Part shown: positions 50,446 through 58,775 of the stretch, in pieces | How positions within the stretch are numbered: position 1 is the stretch's first letter | How the letters are laid out: each line of letters opens with the position of its first letter | Assembly: GCF_041435335.1 (NCBI RefSeq) | Contig: NZ_CP108430.1 | Span: forward strand, 4,743,501-4,807,500 | DNA from: Streptomyces sp. NBC_01283 | GTDB lineage: Bacteria > Actinomycetota > Actinomycetes > Streptomycetales > Streptomycetaceae | Direction: 5' to 3' | DNA length: 64,000 nucleotides | Notes under the pieces: model-generated | Databases searched by the model: none | The model's input: only the letters and a program-made list of their open reading frames with translations | Told to the model about the DNA's origin: nothing | Position numbers and translations under genes: made by a program

Positions 50446-50925
50446 TTACGCGGGTGTACGGGTGGTCTCTTCTACGGGGAGCCGGGCCGAAGCCGCACGG
50501 CAGTCCCCGAAGCTGTCGCGCAGTCGCGCGAGCAGCGTGCTGAGCTGGACGACCTCGTCGTCTGACCAGTCATGCAAGTAGTGGGTGAGGGTCCTGATGG
50601 ACAGGTCGGACAGCTCGTTGACCTTGGCCTTGCCCCCGGGGGTGAGGCGCAGGATCCGGGAGCGCTTGTCGGCGGGGTCGGGATCCCGCTGGATCCACTC
50701 CCTCTCGGCGACATGGGCCACGTGGCGACTTGTCACCGACATGTCCACGGCGAGCAGCTCGGCGAGCCTGCTCATCCGCATCTCTCCGTGCCGGTCGAGC
50801 AGGATGAGTACGGCGGCCGACCCTGCCGGGCAGTCGTGCGGCAGACCTCTGCCGAGGCCACGCTTCACGGCACCGATGGCGCTGAGCTGTCGGGCCAGCT
50901 CCTCGTAATGACGCTGCGCGGCCAC
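50446..50925 (-). CDS. MarR-family transcriptional regulator
   Basis: This 159-residue protein starts at GTG 50925, with AGGAGGT close upstream. The winged helix (about 40-110) has MSRLAELLAVDMSVTSRHVAHV and the wing DPADKRSRILRLT. MarR regulators sense phenolic or lipophilic compounds and often repress a downstream exporter; here the exporter follows 14 bp later. Two palindromic sites lie just upstream of the ribosome binding site. Confidence 0.92.
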   Translation of the reverse strand: MAAQRHYEELARQLSAIGAVKRGLGRGLPHDCPAGSAAVLILLDRHGEMRMSRLAELLAVDMSVTSRHVAHVAEREWIQRDPDPADKRSRILRLTPGGKAKVNELSDLSIRTLTHYLHDWSDDEVVQLSTLLARLRDSFGDCRAASARLPVEETTRTPA

Positions 50926-50940
50926 GGCACCTCCTATGTT

Positions 50941-50983
50941 GTTGCTTAGGGCAACGATAGAGACAGTTGGTTGCCGCAGGCAA
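50941..50983 (-). promoter_or_regulatory. Paired MarR-type operators
   Basis: Two 13-bp palindromes, TTGCTTAGGGCAA (50942-50954) and TTGCCGCAGGCAA (50971-50983), share TTGCYNNRGGCAA and are 29 bp apart. They sit directly upstream of the MarR start and probably mediate autorepression of the MarR-exporter operon. Confidence 0.7.
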
Positions 50984-51097
50984 ACTAAAACTGGACCAAC
51001 GCCCTAAAGAGTCGGCAAAGTCCTGGGACCCTGCTCGTAAAGTCCGTGGTCGGCGGGGGTTGGGCCGACCCCGATTGGTTCGCTAGGGTCCTGCGCT

Positions 51098-51298
51098 ATG
51101 GCACACAACCCCCAGGGCCCCCAGAACCCCGACCCCGCAGGCAGCACGCAGATGTTCCGCGCGTTCGTCGACGAGTCCCCGCAGGGCCGAGCCCAGCAGC
51201 CGGCGGCGGCGCCCGCGGGCCCGCGCATCGGCCTGATCATCGGCGTCGTACTCGCCATCGTGGTGGTGGCGGGGGTGGCCTGGCTGGCGTTCAAGTAG
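51098..51298 (+). CDS. Small single-pass membrane protein
   Basis: This 66-residue protein has a Pro/Gln/Ala-rich cytoplasmic part (about 1-42) and one C-terminal membrane helix (IGLIIGVVLAIVVVAGVAWL, about 44-63) ending in FK. It is tail-anchored in form. I do not recognise a family. It is transcribed divergently from the MarR gene and convergently with the lipoprotein gene. The ATG has no strong ribosome binding site. Confidence 0.65.
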   Translation: MAHNPQGPQNPDPAGSTQMFRAFVDESPQGRAQQPAAAPAGPRIGLIIGVVLAIVVVAGVAWLAFK

Positions 51299-51379
51299 CC
51301 TCCAGGCCGCCGCGTCGCGGACGCGGACGCGGACACGGACGCGTCAGGGAATCCCTGGCGCGGGCGCGGCAGAGAACTC

Positions 51380-52210
51380 CTACTTCCACTTCACGGAGAC
51401 GTCCCGCGTCTCCACATGCATCCCCAGCGGCACCCGCCACGCCTCGACGCACACGGTCCAGGTCCTCTTCACGGTCTTCCCCGCGTCGATGGGGGCGGGC
51501 AGCTTCCGGGTGGACTCGATCGTCGCCCAGTCCACGCCGAGGGCGCCGATCACGTGCGTGCCGAAGGTGACCGTGCCCGAGCGCACCGGTGATCCACCGG
51601 TGTTGCGGAAGGAGACGGTCACTTTCTCGCACCAGCGGTCGGCCGCGGGCTTGCGCTGCGGTTCGCCGACGCCGAGCTTCGCGGGACCGCTCGGCTGCGT
51701 GCTCGTGCCGCCGCCGGGCGCGGAGGGGGTGTCGCTCGCCCCGCCATCGGAGGGCCCTGTGGAGCCGCCTCCGGAGCTGCCGCCCGAACTGCCTCCCGAA
51801 CCGCCGGAGCCCGAGGAACTTCCCTCCGTACGGCCGGGCTTGGCGGCGTCGGTCGAGGGATCGCCGCCGAGCGGGGTGTCCCGGGAACCCGAACCGGCCT
51901 TACCGTCCGAGGACTTGCCGTCGCCGTCGCCGTCGGCGTCGACGGAGCCGGGATCCGCGGAATCGGAGCCGCCGCCCTTGCCGTCGCCGTCACCCTTGCC
52001 GTCGGCCGGCTTCCCGCTCCCGTCCAGTGGTACGAGCTCCACGTCGCCGGTGGGTGCAACTCCCTTGCCGGGCGCCCGCTCAGGGCTCGCGGCGGCCGGG
52101 CCGGTGGCCACATAGCCGTCGCCGTCCTCGCTGCCGCACGCGGCCAGCAGGCCGCCCAGACACAGGACGGCCGTGGAGGCGCCCAGTACGTTTCGCATGC
52201 CACGTCGCAT
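51380..52210 (-). CDS. Lipoprotein with disordered linker
   Basis: This 276-residue protein has a lipoprotein signal peptide with lipobox LAAC (Cys25 from the first Met; ATG 52198 is an alternative start). A long Gly/Ser/Asp/Lys-rich disordered stretch (about 30-185) leads to a C-terminal beta domain (about 190-276, VTVSFRNTGGSPVRSGTVTFG) with a likely disulfide (WCEK and VCVE). The C-terminal pattern resembles an Ig-like or cell-surface binding module. Function unknown. It is the gene immediately downstream of the SigN-like gene. Confidence 0.8.
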   Translation of the reverse strand: MRRGMRNVLGASTAVLCLGGLLAACGSEDGDGYVATGPAAASPERAPGKGVAPTGDVELVPLDGSGKPADGKGDGDGKGGGSDSADPGSVDADGDGDGKSSDGKAGSGSRDTPLGGDPSTDAAKPGRTEGSSSGSGGSGGSSGGSSGGGSTGPSDGGASDTPSAPGGGTSTQPSGPAKLGVGEPQRKPAADRWCEKVTVSFRNTGGSPVRSGTVTFGTHVIGALGVDWATIESTRKLPAPIDAGKTVKRTWTVCVEAWRVPLGMHVETRDVSVKWK

Positions 52211-52300
52211 CGCGCCAGTGTGGCTGACGGGTCGTCAATTAGGAACACCGTCAGCAACACCGGTCACTCCGCGCCCTGTTGAAGCCGGGCAGTGCCCGGA

Positions 52301-53161
52301 TCAGTCGGCGATGAGCCCCTCGCGCAGCTGCGAGAGCGTCCGCGTCAGCAGGCGCGAGACGTGCATCTGCGAGATGCCGACCTCCTCGCCGATCTGCGAC
52401 TGCGTCATGTTGGCGAAGAAGCGCAGCATGATGATGCGGCGCTCGCGCGGCGGCAGCTTGGCGAGCAGCGGCTTGAGGGACTCGCGGTATTCGACGCCTT
52501 CGAGGGCGCTGTCCTCGTACCCCAGGCGGTCCGCGAGGGAGCCCTCGCCGCCGTCGTCCTCGGGGGCCGGCGAGTCCAGCGACGAGGCGGTGTACGCGTT
52601 CCCGACGGCCAGGCCGTCGACCACGTCCTCCTCGGACACCCCGAGCGCCTTGGCGAGTTCGGGGACGGTCGGCGAGCGGTCCAGCTTCTGCGCCAGCTCG
52701 TCGCTCGTCTTCGTCAGCGCGAGCCGCAGCTCCTGGAGGCGGCGCGGGACGCGCACCGACCAACTCGTGTCGCGGAAGAAGCGCTTGATCTCACCGACGA
52801 CCGTCGGCATCGCGAACGTCGGGAATTCCACGCCCCGTTCGCAGTCGAAGCGGTCGATCGCCTTGATCAGGCCGATCGTGCCGACCTGGACGATGTCCTC
52901 CATCGGTTCGTTGCGGCTGCGGAAGCGCGCCGCCGCGTACCGGACGAGGGGGAGGTTGAGCTCGATCAGCGTGTCTCTCACATAGACACGCTCCGGGCTG
53001 TCCTGGTCGAGTGCGGCGAGCCGCAGGAACAGGGAGCGGGACAGGGTGCGGGTGTCGATGGCTCCGGAAGCCCCGGAAACTACTGGACTCACAAGCGCGT
53101 CGGGCGCTGATTCGCTCTTCGTGAGCGTGAGCACCTTCGAGCTGCCCTGGTCTGCGGACAT
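52301..53161 (-). CDS. SigB-family RNA polymerase sigma factor, SigN-like
   Basis: This 286-residue protein starts at ATG 53161, after AAGGGGG. Regions 2 ([33 protein letters not shown]), 3 ([19 protein letters not shown]) and 4 ([21 protein letters not shown]) are complete. This is the SigB/F/G-type group used for stress and sporulation in Streptomyces. Its position directly beside a sigF-like gene recalls sigN next to sigF in S. coelicolor, from memory, so I name it SigN-like only. No anti-sigma gene is adjacent. Confidence 0.88.
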   Translation of the reverse strand: MSADQGSSKVLTLTKSESAPDALVSPVVSGASGAIDTRTLSRSLFLRLAALDQDSPERVYVRDTLIELNLPLVRYAAARFRSRNEPMEDIVQVGTIGLIKAIDRFDCERGVEFPTFAMPTVVGEIKRFFRDTSWSVRVPRRLQELRLALTKTSDELAQKLDRSPTVPELAKALGVSEEDVVDGLAVGNAYTASSLDSPAPEDDGGEGSLADRLGYEDSALEGVEYRESLKPLLAKLPPRERRIIMLRFFANMTQSQIGEEVGISQMHVSRLLTRTLSQLREGLIAD

Positions 53162-53274
53162 GCCACCCCCTTGAGGTCGCGGACGGTCACGGCGGACGCT
53201 CCCGTCGGAGGAACGCAGCCTCCACCTGAATACCGGACGCAAGGCTGCGGCAAACGCGGTTCCAGCAGAATGTC

Positions 53275-53310
53275 ACATGTCGGCAACACGCTGTAGTTAC
53301 ATGTCGACAA
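53275..53310 (-). promoter_or_regulatory. Direct repeat upstream of the SigN-like gene
   Basis: Two 12-bp copies of ACATGTCGRCAA (53275-53286 and 53299-53310) lie 24 bp apart, about 115-150 bp upstream of the sigma start. Their spacing and symmetric ACATGT cores suggest regulator binding sites. Confidence 0.5.
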
Positions 53311-53405
53311 AGAAGGGTGACATCGATGCAGGAAAGAGGGGGTCTGAGGCATTTCTGCCCGCGAGATCGTCGGGAACCGCCGTCAGGGCAGTCCACTCGA
53401 TACGG

Positions 53406-54320
53406 TTACGCCTCGATACGATTTGCGGATCGAAGTCGCGCGAAGCTTCTGGCCAGCAGTCTTGACACATGCATCTGAGAAACGCCCAATTCGGCGCTGA
53501 TCTGTGACTGCGTCAGATTGCTGTAATAGCGCAGCAGCAGGATCCGCTGTTCGCGCTCGGGCAGTTGCACGAGGAGATGGCGGACGAGATCGCGGTGCTC
53601 GACGCCGTCGAGTGCCGGGTCCTCATAGCCGAGCCGGTCGAGCAGGCCGGGCAGCCCGTCGCCCTCCTGGGCCGCCTCCAACGACGTTGCGTGGTACGAA
53701 CGTCCGGCCTCGATGCAGGCCAGGACCTCCTCCTCGGTGATCCGCAGCCGTTCGGCGATCTCCGCGGTCGTGGGCGAGCGCCCGTGCGTCGTGGTGAGGT
53801 CCTCGGTCGCCCCGGTCACCTGCACCCAGAGCTCGTGAAGGCGGCGCGGCACATGGACCGTTCGTACGTTGTCGCGGAAGTACCGCTTGATCTCGCCGAC
53901 CACGGTGGGCATCGCGAAGGTCGGGAACTGCACGCCGCGCTCGGGGTCGAAGCGGTCGATGGCGTTGATCAGGCCGATCGTGCCGACCTGGACGACGTCC
54001 TCCATCGGTTCGTTGCGGCTGCGGAAACGGGCGGCGGCGTACCGCACCAGCGGCAGGTTGGCCTCGATGAGCGCACCGCGGACGCGGCCGTGCTCGGGGC
54101 TGCCCGGTTCGAGCTCCTTGAGCTCGCCGAAGAGCACCTGCGTCAGGGCCCGGGTGTCGGCGCCCCTGCTGCTGGGGGTGCTGGGGCCGCGCGGGGCGGG
54201 GTGGGTGTCCTGCAGGTCGCGGGTGTCGTGTGTGTCCAGGAGGCCCGGCGCGCTGGGTGGGCCGGGGTTGCTCGCCTGTGGGGTCACGGGTGGTGCTTCG
54301 GGCGCAGTACTGGCCGGCAC
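53406..54320 (-). CDS. sigF: SigB-family sporulation sigma factor, SigF-like
   Basis: This is a 304-residue protein from GTG 54320; a GAAGGGG site lies upstream, and TTG 54326 or TTG 54356 are alternatives. The beginning ([10 protein letters not shown]) resembles what I remember of S. coelicolor SigF. Regions 2 ([19 protein letters not shown]), 3 and 4 ([21 protein letters not shown]) are complete. SigF is the late prespore sigma factor in Streptomyces. The gene lies upstream of tRNA-Ser/tadA/upp core genes, in agreement with that identification. A 10-bp phased repeat covers its leader. Confidence 0.82.
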   Translation of the reverse strand: MPASTAPEAPPVTPQASNPGPPSAPGLLDTHDTRDLQDTHPAPRGPSTPSSRGADTRALTQVLFGELKELEPGSPEHGRVRGALIEANLPLVRYAAARFRSRNEPMEDVVQVGTIGLINAIDRFDPERGVQFPTFAMPTVVGEIKRYFRDNVRTVHVPRRLHELWVQVTGATEDLTTTHGRSPTTAEIAERLRITEEEVLACIEAGRSYHATSLEAAQEGDGLPGLLDRLGYEDPALDGVEHRDLVRHLLVQLPEREQRILLLRYYSNLTQSQISAELGVSQMHVSRLLARSFARLRSANRIEA

Positions 54321-54340
54321 GGTCAACGCCACCCCTTCTC

Positions 54341-54400
54341 GGTCAAGCCCAGTCAAGTCCTGTCGAGCTCAGTCAAGATCAGCCGACCTTGGTCAACTCA
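54341..54400 (-). repeat. 10-bp phased tandem repeat upstream of the sigF-like gene
   Basis: Six decamers (starting 54341, 54351, 54361, 54371, 54381, 54391) share a core GTCAAG at the same offset, and GTCAA occurs again at 54322. The exact 10-bp phase places TTGAC (minus strand) on one face of the helix. Confidence 0.75.
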
Positions 54401-54500
54401 TCCGTCAAAAGCGGTCATAGCATCACAAGACATGTGCACTGTGTGCAAGCACCCGATAACTACGTGTTGAGGGGCAAGTTGGGCCATAAGACGCAGAAAA

Positions 54501-54525
54501 GCCCCTCACCGTTCCGGTGAGGGGC
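54501..54525 (-). terminator. Terminator of the Dabb-family gene
   Basis: An 11-bp perfect stem (54501-54511 with 54515-54525) and a TTC loop are followed, on the minus strand, by TTTTCTGC. Confidence 0.88.
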
Positions 54526-54563
54526 CGCTTGGCGCGGGGCGGTCGGCGGCTGAGCCGGGTGGC

Positions 54564-54857
54564 TCAGAACTCGTAGTCGGCGATCACCCACGTGGCGAAC
54601 TCCCGCCACAGGGCGACGCCCGCCTGGTGGGCGGGGTGCTCGATGTACCGCTTCAGCGCATCGGTGTCCTCGACCGCCGAGTTGATGGCGAAGTCGTACG
54701 CGATGGGCCGGTCGGTGATGTTCCAGTCGCACTCCCAGAACGTGAGCTCCGGGATCTGCTCGCCGAGCGCGCGGAAGGCCTTGACGCCCTCGACGACGCG
54801 CGGCTCGTCGCGCTCCACACCGTCGTTGAGCTTGAAGAGGACCAGATGGCGGATCAT
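54564..54857 (-). CDS. Dabb-family stress-responsive alpha/beta-barrel protein
   Basis: This is a 97-residue protein from ATG 54857, with AGGAG five bases upstream. The N-terminal IRHLVLFKL and the C-terminal strand are those of the Dabb (dimeric alpha-beta barrel) stress-responsive family. It is cytosolic and probably dimeric. Function is not established in Streptomyces. It has its own terminator and lies about 240 bp beyond the sigF-like gene. Confidence 0.88.
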   Translation of the reverse strand: MIRHLVLFKLNDGVERDEPRVVEGVKAFRALGEQIPELTFWECDWNITDRPIAYDFAINSAVEDTDALKRYIEHPAHQAGVALWREFATWVIADYEF

Positions 54858-54909
54858 GCGCACTCCTGTGAAGCGGGGAGAGGAGGGTGAGGACGGCGGG
54901 CCGGGCCGC

Positions 54910-55089
54910 TCAGTCCTTGCCCCCGTTGGCGACCCACGTCATGAAGTCGCCGATGCTCTGAGCGGCGTCGGAAACCGCCTCGAAGCCTATCTGGACGTAG
55001 TCCGCGGCCTTGGCGGGGTCAGTGATGATCACGTAGAGCATGAAGACCACGAGCGCGAAGAGCCCGATCTTTTTCCACTGCACCGCCAT
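54910..55089 (-). CDS. 59-residue single-pass membrane protein
   Basis: This short gene starts at ATG 55089, with GGGGAGG eight bases upstream, and ends with TGA at 54910-54912. The product begins MAVQWKKIGLFALVV and has one membrane helix (about 8-23) followed by an amphipathic segment with two Trp residues overall. It is not a standard annotated family to my knowledge. The strong ribosome binding site and clean hydrophobic pattern support a real gene. It is 52 bp upstream of the Dabb gene and probably co-transcribed with it. Confidence 0.72.
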   Translation of the reverse strand: MAVQWKKIGLFALVVFMLYVIITDPAKAADYVQIGFEAVSDAAQSIGDFMTWVANGGKD

Positions 55090-55503
55090 GCTCTCGGCCT
55101 CCCCTTACCCGCTGCGCCTGTGGCCCCTGTGACGGCGGTGAGTCTAACCCGGCCGGTGCTCACAAGGTCTTTAAGGACCAACGGCCCGGCAGCAGAGGCC
55201 CTTTGCCGCGCCGTTCCGAGTGGCGCGAGCCGCAGGATTGGTGATGTGCCCCAGCGGATCTGGCAGGAATCCGCGGGCAAGGGACTGGCCCCCACTGCGG
55301 GGTCACGCGCCGTCGGCTTCCCCCCGTATGACGGCGCGGGCCGGGGGTTCCGGTCCTCATCGGGGGGAGCGGCTTGTCCCCCCGATGCCGTTCCCCCCGT
55401 CCAAGCGGGACGGAGCCCCGGTGCCTTCACGGCGCCGGGGCTCTCTCGCGTGCGCTCGTGTGCACTCGCCTGCACGGCCCTTTCGGCCCGGCCCGGGAAC
55501 GAC
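55090..55503. other. 414-bp intergenic region with one hairpin
   Basis: No gene is convincing. A 12-bp stem with one G-U pair (55414-55425 with 55431-55442) looks like a terminator. The stretch upstream of the 59-residue gene (about 55090-55200) must contain its promoter. Confidence 0.5.
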
Positions 55504-55533
55504 GAAGGCCCCGTCCTCGCGGACGGGGCCTTC
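55504..55533 (-). terminator. Terminator after tRNA-Ser(CGA)
   Basis: A perfect 13-bp stem (55504-55516 with 55521-55533) with a TCGC loop lies 10 bp downstream of the minus-strand tRNA. Confidence 0.88.
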
Positions 55534-55543
55534 GTATCAAGAG

Positions 55544-55628
55544 CGGTAGCGGTGGGATTTGAACCCACGGTGAGTTTCCCCACACTCGCTTTCGAGGCGA
55601 GCTCCTTCGGCCGCTCGGACACGCTACC
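55544..55628 (-). tRNA. tRNA-Ser (CGA)
   Basis: An 85-nt class II tRNA on the minus strand. The acceptor stem (55622-55628 with 55545-55551) is perfect, the discriminator is G, the anticodon CGA (plus-strand TCG at 55592-55594) and a long variable arm are visible. CCA is not encoded. Confidence 0.96.
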
Positions 55629-55708
55629 GAGAGGAACTCTAGCCCAAAGAAGGCCGTGGTCAGAAATCCGTTCCTCGGAAGGTCTTCGGAGGGCCTTCGG
55701 AGGGCTTC

Positions 55709-56239
55709 TCAGCGCCCGCGGAAGAAGCGGGTGAGCAGTCCGGCGGTCTCCTCCGCGAGGACGCCCCCGATGACTTCGGGGCGGTGGTTGAGCCTTCTGT
55801 CGCGCACGACGTCCCATACGGAGCCCGTGGCCCCCGCCTTCTCGTCCCGCGCTCCGTAGACGACCCGGTCGACCCGGGACTGGACGAGCGCGCCCGCGCA
55901 CATCGTGCAGGGCTCCAGGGTCACCACCAGCGTGCAGCCGGTCAGCCGCCACTCCCCGAGCACGGCCGCGGCCCGCCGCAGGGCGAGCACCTCCGCGTGC
56001 GCCGTCGGGTCGCCGGTCGCCTCGCGTTCGTTGTGGCCCGCCGCGAGCACCGTCGTGCCGTCCGGGGACAGCACGACGGCGCCGACGGGCACGTCGCCGA
56101 CCTGGACGGCCAGTTCGGCCTCGGCCAGGGCGAGCCGCATGGCGGCCCGCCAGCGGTCGCGTACGGGATCGGGTTGTGCTGGTGCTGGTGCTGGTGCTGG
56201 TTCGTTGAGGTGGTGGTGGTCGTCGCTCCGGTCGCTCAC
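55709..56239 (-). CDS. tadA: tRNA adenosine(34) deaminase
   Basis: This 176-residue enzyme converts A34 of tRNA-Arg(ACG) to inosine. The zinc site is complete: H81 and catalytic E83 in HAEV, C111 and C114 in EPCTMC. The N-terminus carries a His/Ala/Pro-rich extension (about 1-25), and the real start could be later. Its substrate tRNA-Arg(ACG) is encoded at 29259 in the same window. It lies 9 bp downstream of its conserved associated gene, giving a two-gene operon. Confidence 0.94.
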   Translation of the reverse strand: MSDRSDDHHHLNEPAPAPAPAQPDPVRDRWRAAMRLALAEAELAVQVGDVPVGAVVLSPDGTTVLAAGHNEREATGDPTAHAEVLALRRAAAVLGEWRLTGCTLVVTLEPCTMCAGALVQSRVDRVVYGARDEKAGATGSVWDVVRDRRLNHRPEVIGGVLAEETAGLLTRFFRGR

Positions 56240-56248
56240 ACCGGGAAC

Positions 56249-56842
56249 CTAGCGGACGGCCTCTAGCACCTCCGCCGCCCCGAGGATCTCGGCGATGTCA
56301 CTGAGCGCGTCACCGGGCTCAAGGCCGAGCAGCTCCTTCTCGGGCACGCCGAGGTCGATCATGAGCTCCGAGTCGCCGAGGGGCCCCGCGGGCAACGCTT
56401 CGCCCGAGGCTTCCCCCGTCTCCTCGTCGTCGGCCGTATCGGGGACGGCGTCGGAGCCGGCGGGTTCGCCGTCCTCCGTGCCATCCAGGTCGAGGGCGTC
56501 CAGATCGACACCCGGATCGTCGGTGCCCGGCTCACGGCCGAGCATCTCGTCGGTGAGCAGGATCTCGCCGTACGAACTCCGGGCGGCCGCGGCCGCGTCC
56601 GAGACGTAGATACGAGGGTCCTCCTCACCGTCGACGCGGACGACGCCGAACCAGGCGCCCTCCTGTTCGATGAAGACGAGGACGGTGTCGTCCTCAGCGC
56701 TGCCGGCCGTGGCCTCTCGGGCCAGGTCGGCCAGATCCGACAGGGTCTCCACATTGTCGAGCTCCGTGTCGCTCGCTTCCCACCCGTCTTCGGTGCGCGC
56801 GAGCAGTGCGGCGAAGTACACCGTGACTCTCCCACTGGTCAT
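56249..56842 (-). CDS. tRNA adenosine deaminase-associated protein
   Basis: This 197-residue acidic protein starts at ATG 56842. An N-terminal strand (VTVYFAALLARTEDGWEASD) and a central disordered acidic linker (about 105-150) lead to a C-terminal segment (LMIDLGVPEKELLGLEPGDALSDIAEILG). Actinobacterial genomes keep this gene next to tadA, hence the name; its biochemical role is not known. Spacing of 9 bp to tadA indicates an operon. Confidence 0.85.
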   Translation of the reverse strand: MTSGRVTVYFAALLARTEDGWEASDTELDNVETLSDLADLAREATAGSAEDDTVLVFIEQEGAWFGVVRVDGEEDPRIYVSDAAAAARSSYGEILLTDEMLGREPGTDDPGVDLDALDLDGTEDGEPAGSDAVPDTADDEETGEASGEALPAGPLGDSELMIDLGVPEKELLGLEPGDALSDIAEILGAAEVLEAVR

Positions 56843-57026
56843 AGACAGTGCCGGTTGACGGTTTGGGTGTCCCCCCGGCGAGTTCGGGGAGCGGGGGAGT
56901 TGCTGTTCCAAGCCCCGCCCACTCGGAATCGTGGCAGAAACCGCGGCCCGAGGAGAGGTCTTCCGCCCGCTGTGTCCGCGTCGCGTTTCCCGGACGGCTC
57001 CCGGATGCCTGCGTGAGAGGTGGCCG

Positions 57027-57212
57027 CTACCAGCGGAACGTGCGCATACGCATCTGCTGACGCATGCGTGCCGCCCGGGCGCGGCGCGGCTTCACACGGT
57101 CCCGGAGCTCCAGGGCCTCGGCGCGTTCGTGCAGGAACTGGGCGCGGCGGCGCCGGCGCTCGGCTTCGGTCTCGCGGTCCGGCTCTCGGCCGCCGGGCTC
57201 TCTGTCCGGCAT
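57027..57212 (-). CDS. Small Arg-rich hypothetical protein
   Basis: This 61-residue protein from ATG 57212 is extremely rich in Arg and Glu (AERRRRRAQFLHERAEAL and further Arg clusters), consistent with a charged helix that could bind RNA or DNA. No ribosome binding site stands out. A gene of this kind between tadA and upp fits what I recall of the conserved order, but this is not certain. Confidence 0.5.
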   Translation of the reverse strand: MPDREPGGREPDRETEAERRRRRAQFLHERAEALELRDRVKPRRARAARMRQQMRMRTFRW

Positions 57213-57350
57213 GGGCAACACCACCCCAGGTCGTACGTCCACTTTCCCCCGTACGGCGGGTTTGATGCCAGCGCGGAAGTTTCGGGGAGGCGGCGGAGGT
57301 GGCCGTAACGGGGGAGACCGGGTGGTCCCGGGCGCGGTTACCGTTGAAGC

Positions 57351-57986
57351 ATGCGTATCCACGTCGTCGACCACCCGCTGGTGGCGCACAAACTCACCAC
57401 GCTGCGCGACAAGCGCACCGACTCTCCGACCTTCCGGCGCCTCGCCGACGAGCTGGTCACCCTGCTCGCGTACGAGGCCACCCGGGACGTGCGCACCGAG
57501 CAGGTCGACATCGAGACCCCGGTCACCCCGACGACCGGCGTCAAGCTGTCCTACCCGCGCCCCCTGGTCGTGCCGATCCTGCGCGCCGGGCTCGGCATGC
57601 TGGACGGCATGGTGCGGCTCCTGCCGACCGCCGAGGTGGGCTTCCTCGGGATGATCCGCGACGAGGAGACCCTGCAGGCGTCGACGTACGCGACCCGCAT
57701 GCCGGAGGACCTCTCCGGGCGCCAGGTGTACGTCCTCGACCCGATGCTGGCCACCGGCGGCACGCTCGTCGCGGCCATCCAGGAACTGATCAAGCGCGGC
57801 GCGGACGACGTCACCGCCGTGGTGCTCCTGGCCGCGCCCGAGGGCGTCGAGGTCATGGAGCGCGAGCTGGCGGGCACGCCGGTGACGGTCGTGACGGCTT
57901 CGGTCGACGAGCGGTTGAACGAGAACGGCTACATCGTGCCGGGCCTCGGCGACGCCGGTGACCGGATGTACGGGACCGCGGAGTAG
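57351..57986 (+). CDS. upp: Uracil phosphoribosyltransferase
   Basis: This 211-residue salvage enzyme forms UMP from uracil and PRPP. The PRPP-binding motif is [13 protein letters not shown] (about 126-138), and the N-terminal [20 protein letters not shown] and C-terminal uracil-binding [12 protein letters not shown] are typical. Length is standard. It is transcribed alone, divergent from the small Arg-rich gene and convergent with the LytR_C gene. Confidence 0.97.
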   Translation: MRIHVVDHPLVAHKLTTLRDKRTDSPTFRRLADELVTLLAYEATRDVRTEQVDIETPVTPTTGVKLSYPRPLVVPILRAGLGMLDGMVRLLPTAEVGFLGMIRDEETLQASTYATRMPEDLSGRQVYVLDPMLATGGTLVAAIQELIKRGADDVTAVVLLAAPEGVEVMERELAGTPVTVVTASVDERLNENGYIVPGLGDAGDRMYGTAE

Positions 57987-58014
57987 CGCTCAGCAGTCCT
58001 TCCAGGGACCGCGC

Positions 58015-58662
58015 TCAGCAGTCCCTCTGGCCGTTGGACGTCGAGGACGTCGGCTTGGGTTTGGCGAGTACCGCCAGAGCCTTGTCGGCGTCCTCTTTCT
58101 TTGCCAGATCCTTGAACTTCGCGCCCAGGATGAGGTCCACCTCGCCGCCCTTACGGGCGTCCGTCCGGCTCTCGGCGCCCGCGAGCTGCGTGCCGAGGAC
58201 CGGCAGGGCGGTGTCCTTGGCGGACTTGGCGCCGAGCAGCATGCCGGTTCCCTTGACCTTTTTGTCGTACTCCTTCGGAGCGTTGTCCACCTTGCCGATG
58301 GTGAATCCGCGCTTCTTCAGCTCGCCCGCGACGTCCTTGGCGAGGCCGGAGCGGGGCGTGGCGTTGTAGACGTTGACCTTGATCTGGCCCGGCTTGGGGA
58401 GCGCCTTGGGGGCGGGCGGCTCGGCCGAGGGGCGCTGCTTGGGCTTGCAGTCGCTGCGGGCGCTTGCCGCCGTTGCCTTGTCGCCGCCCGTGAAGACGTC
58501 GATGAGCTGCAGTGTTCCCCAGCCGATCAGGCCGGCCGCCACGACGGACGCGACCACCGCGAGCACGATCCTGCGGCGGCCACGGTTCCGGCGCATACGC
58601 GGATATTTGGCCCCCGTGATGCGGTACTTGCCGCCCATGCCGGGGGGAGTGAGCATGCTCAT
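58015..58662 (-). CDS. LytR C-terminal domain membrane protein
   Basis: This 215-residue protein has a basic N-terminus, one membrane helix (about 32-56) and an extracytoplasmic LytR_C domain (about 92-195; IKVNVYNATPRSGLAKDVAGELKKRGF). LytR_C domains occur at the end of LCP cell-wall ligases and, as here, alone. It may bind wall polymers; the partner is unknown. ATG 58662 and 58656 are both possible starts. Confidence 0.88.
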   Translation of the reverse strand: MSMLTPPGMGGKYRITGAKYPRMRRNRGRRRIVLAVVASVVAAGLIGWGTLQLIDVFTGGDKATAASARSDCKPKQRPSAEPPAPKALPKPGQIKVNVYNATPRSGLAKDVAGELKKRGFTIGKVDNAPKEYDKKVKGTGMLLGAKSAKDTALPVLGTQLAGAESRTDARKGGEVDLILGAKFKDLAKKEDADKALAVLAKPKPTSSTSNGQRDC

Positions 58663-58775
58663 GGGCGCAGCGTAGTGCGACGACGCCGTGATGCCTACTA
58701 AATGATCATTGACTTGGGCTCAGTCCAACCCGAAAGGGTCAATGGCTGAAGGGTCAATGAGGGCGATGGCGGCTG

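Noticed and set aside
51589..52227. Plus-strand Arg-rich frame opposite the lipoprotein
   Set aside because: Shadow of the Gly/Asp-rich linker of the lipoprotein gene.
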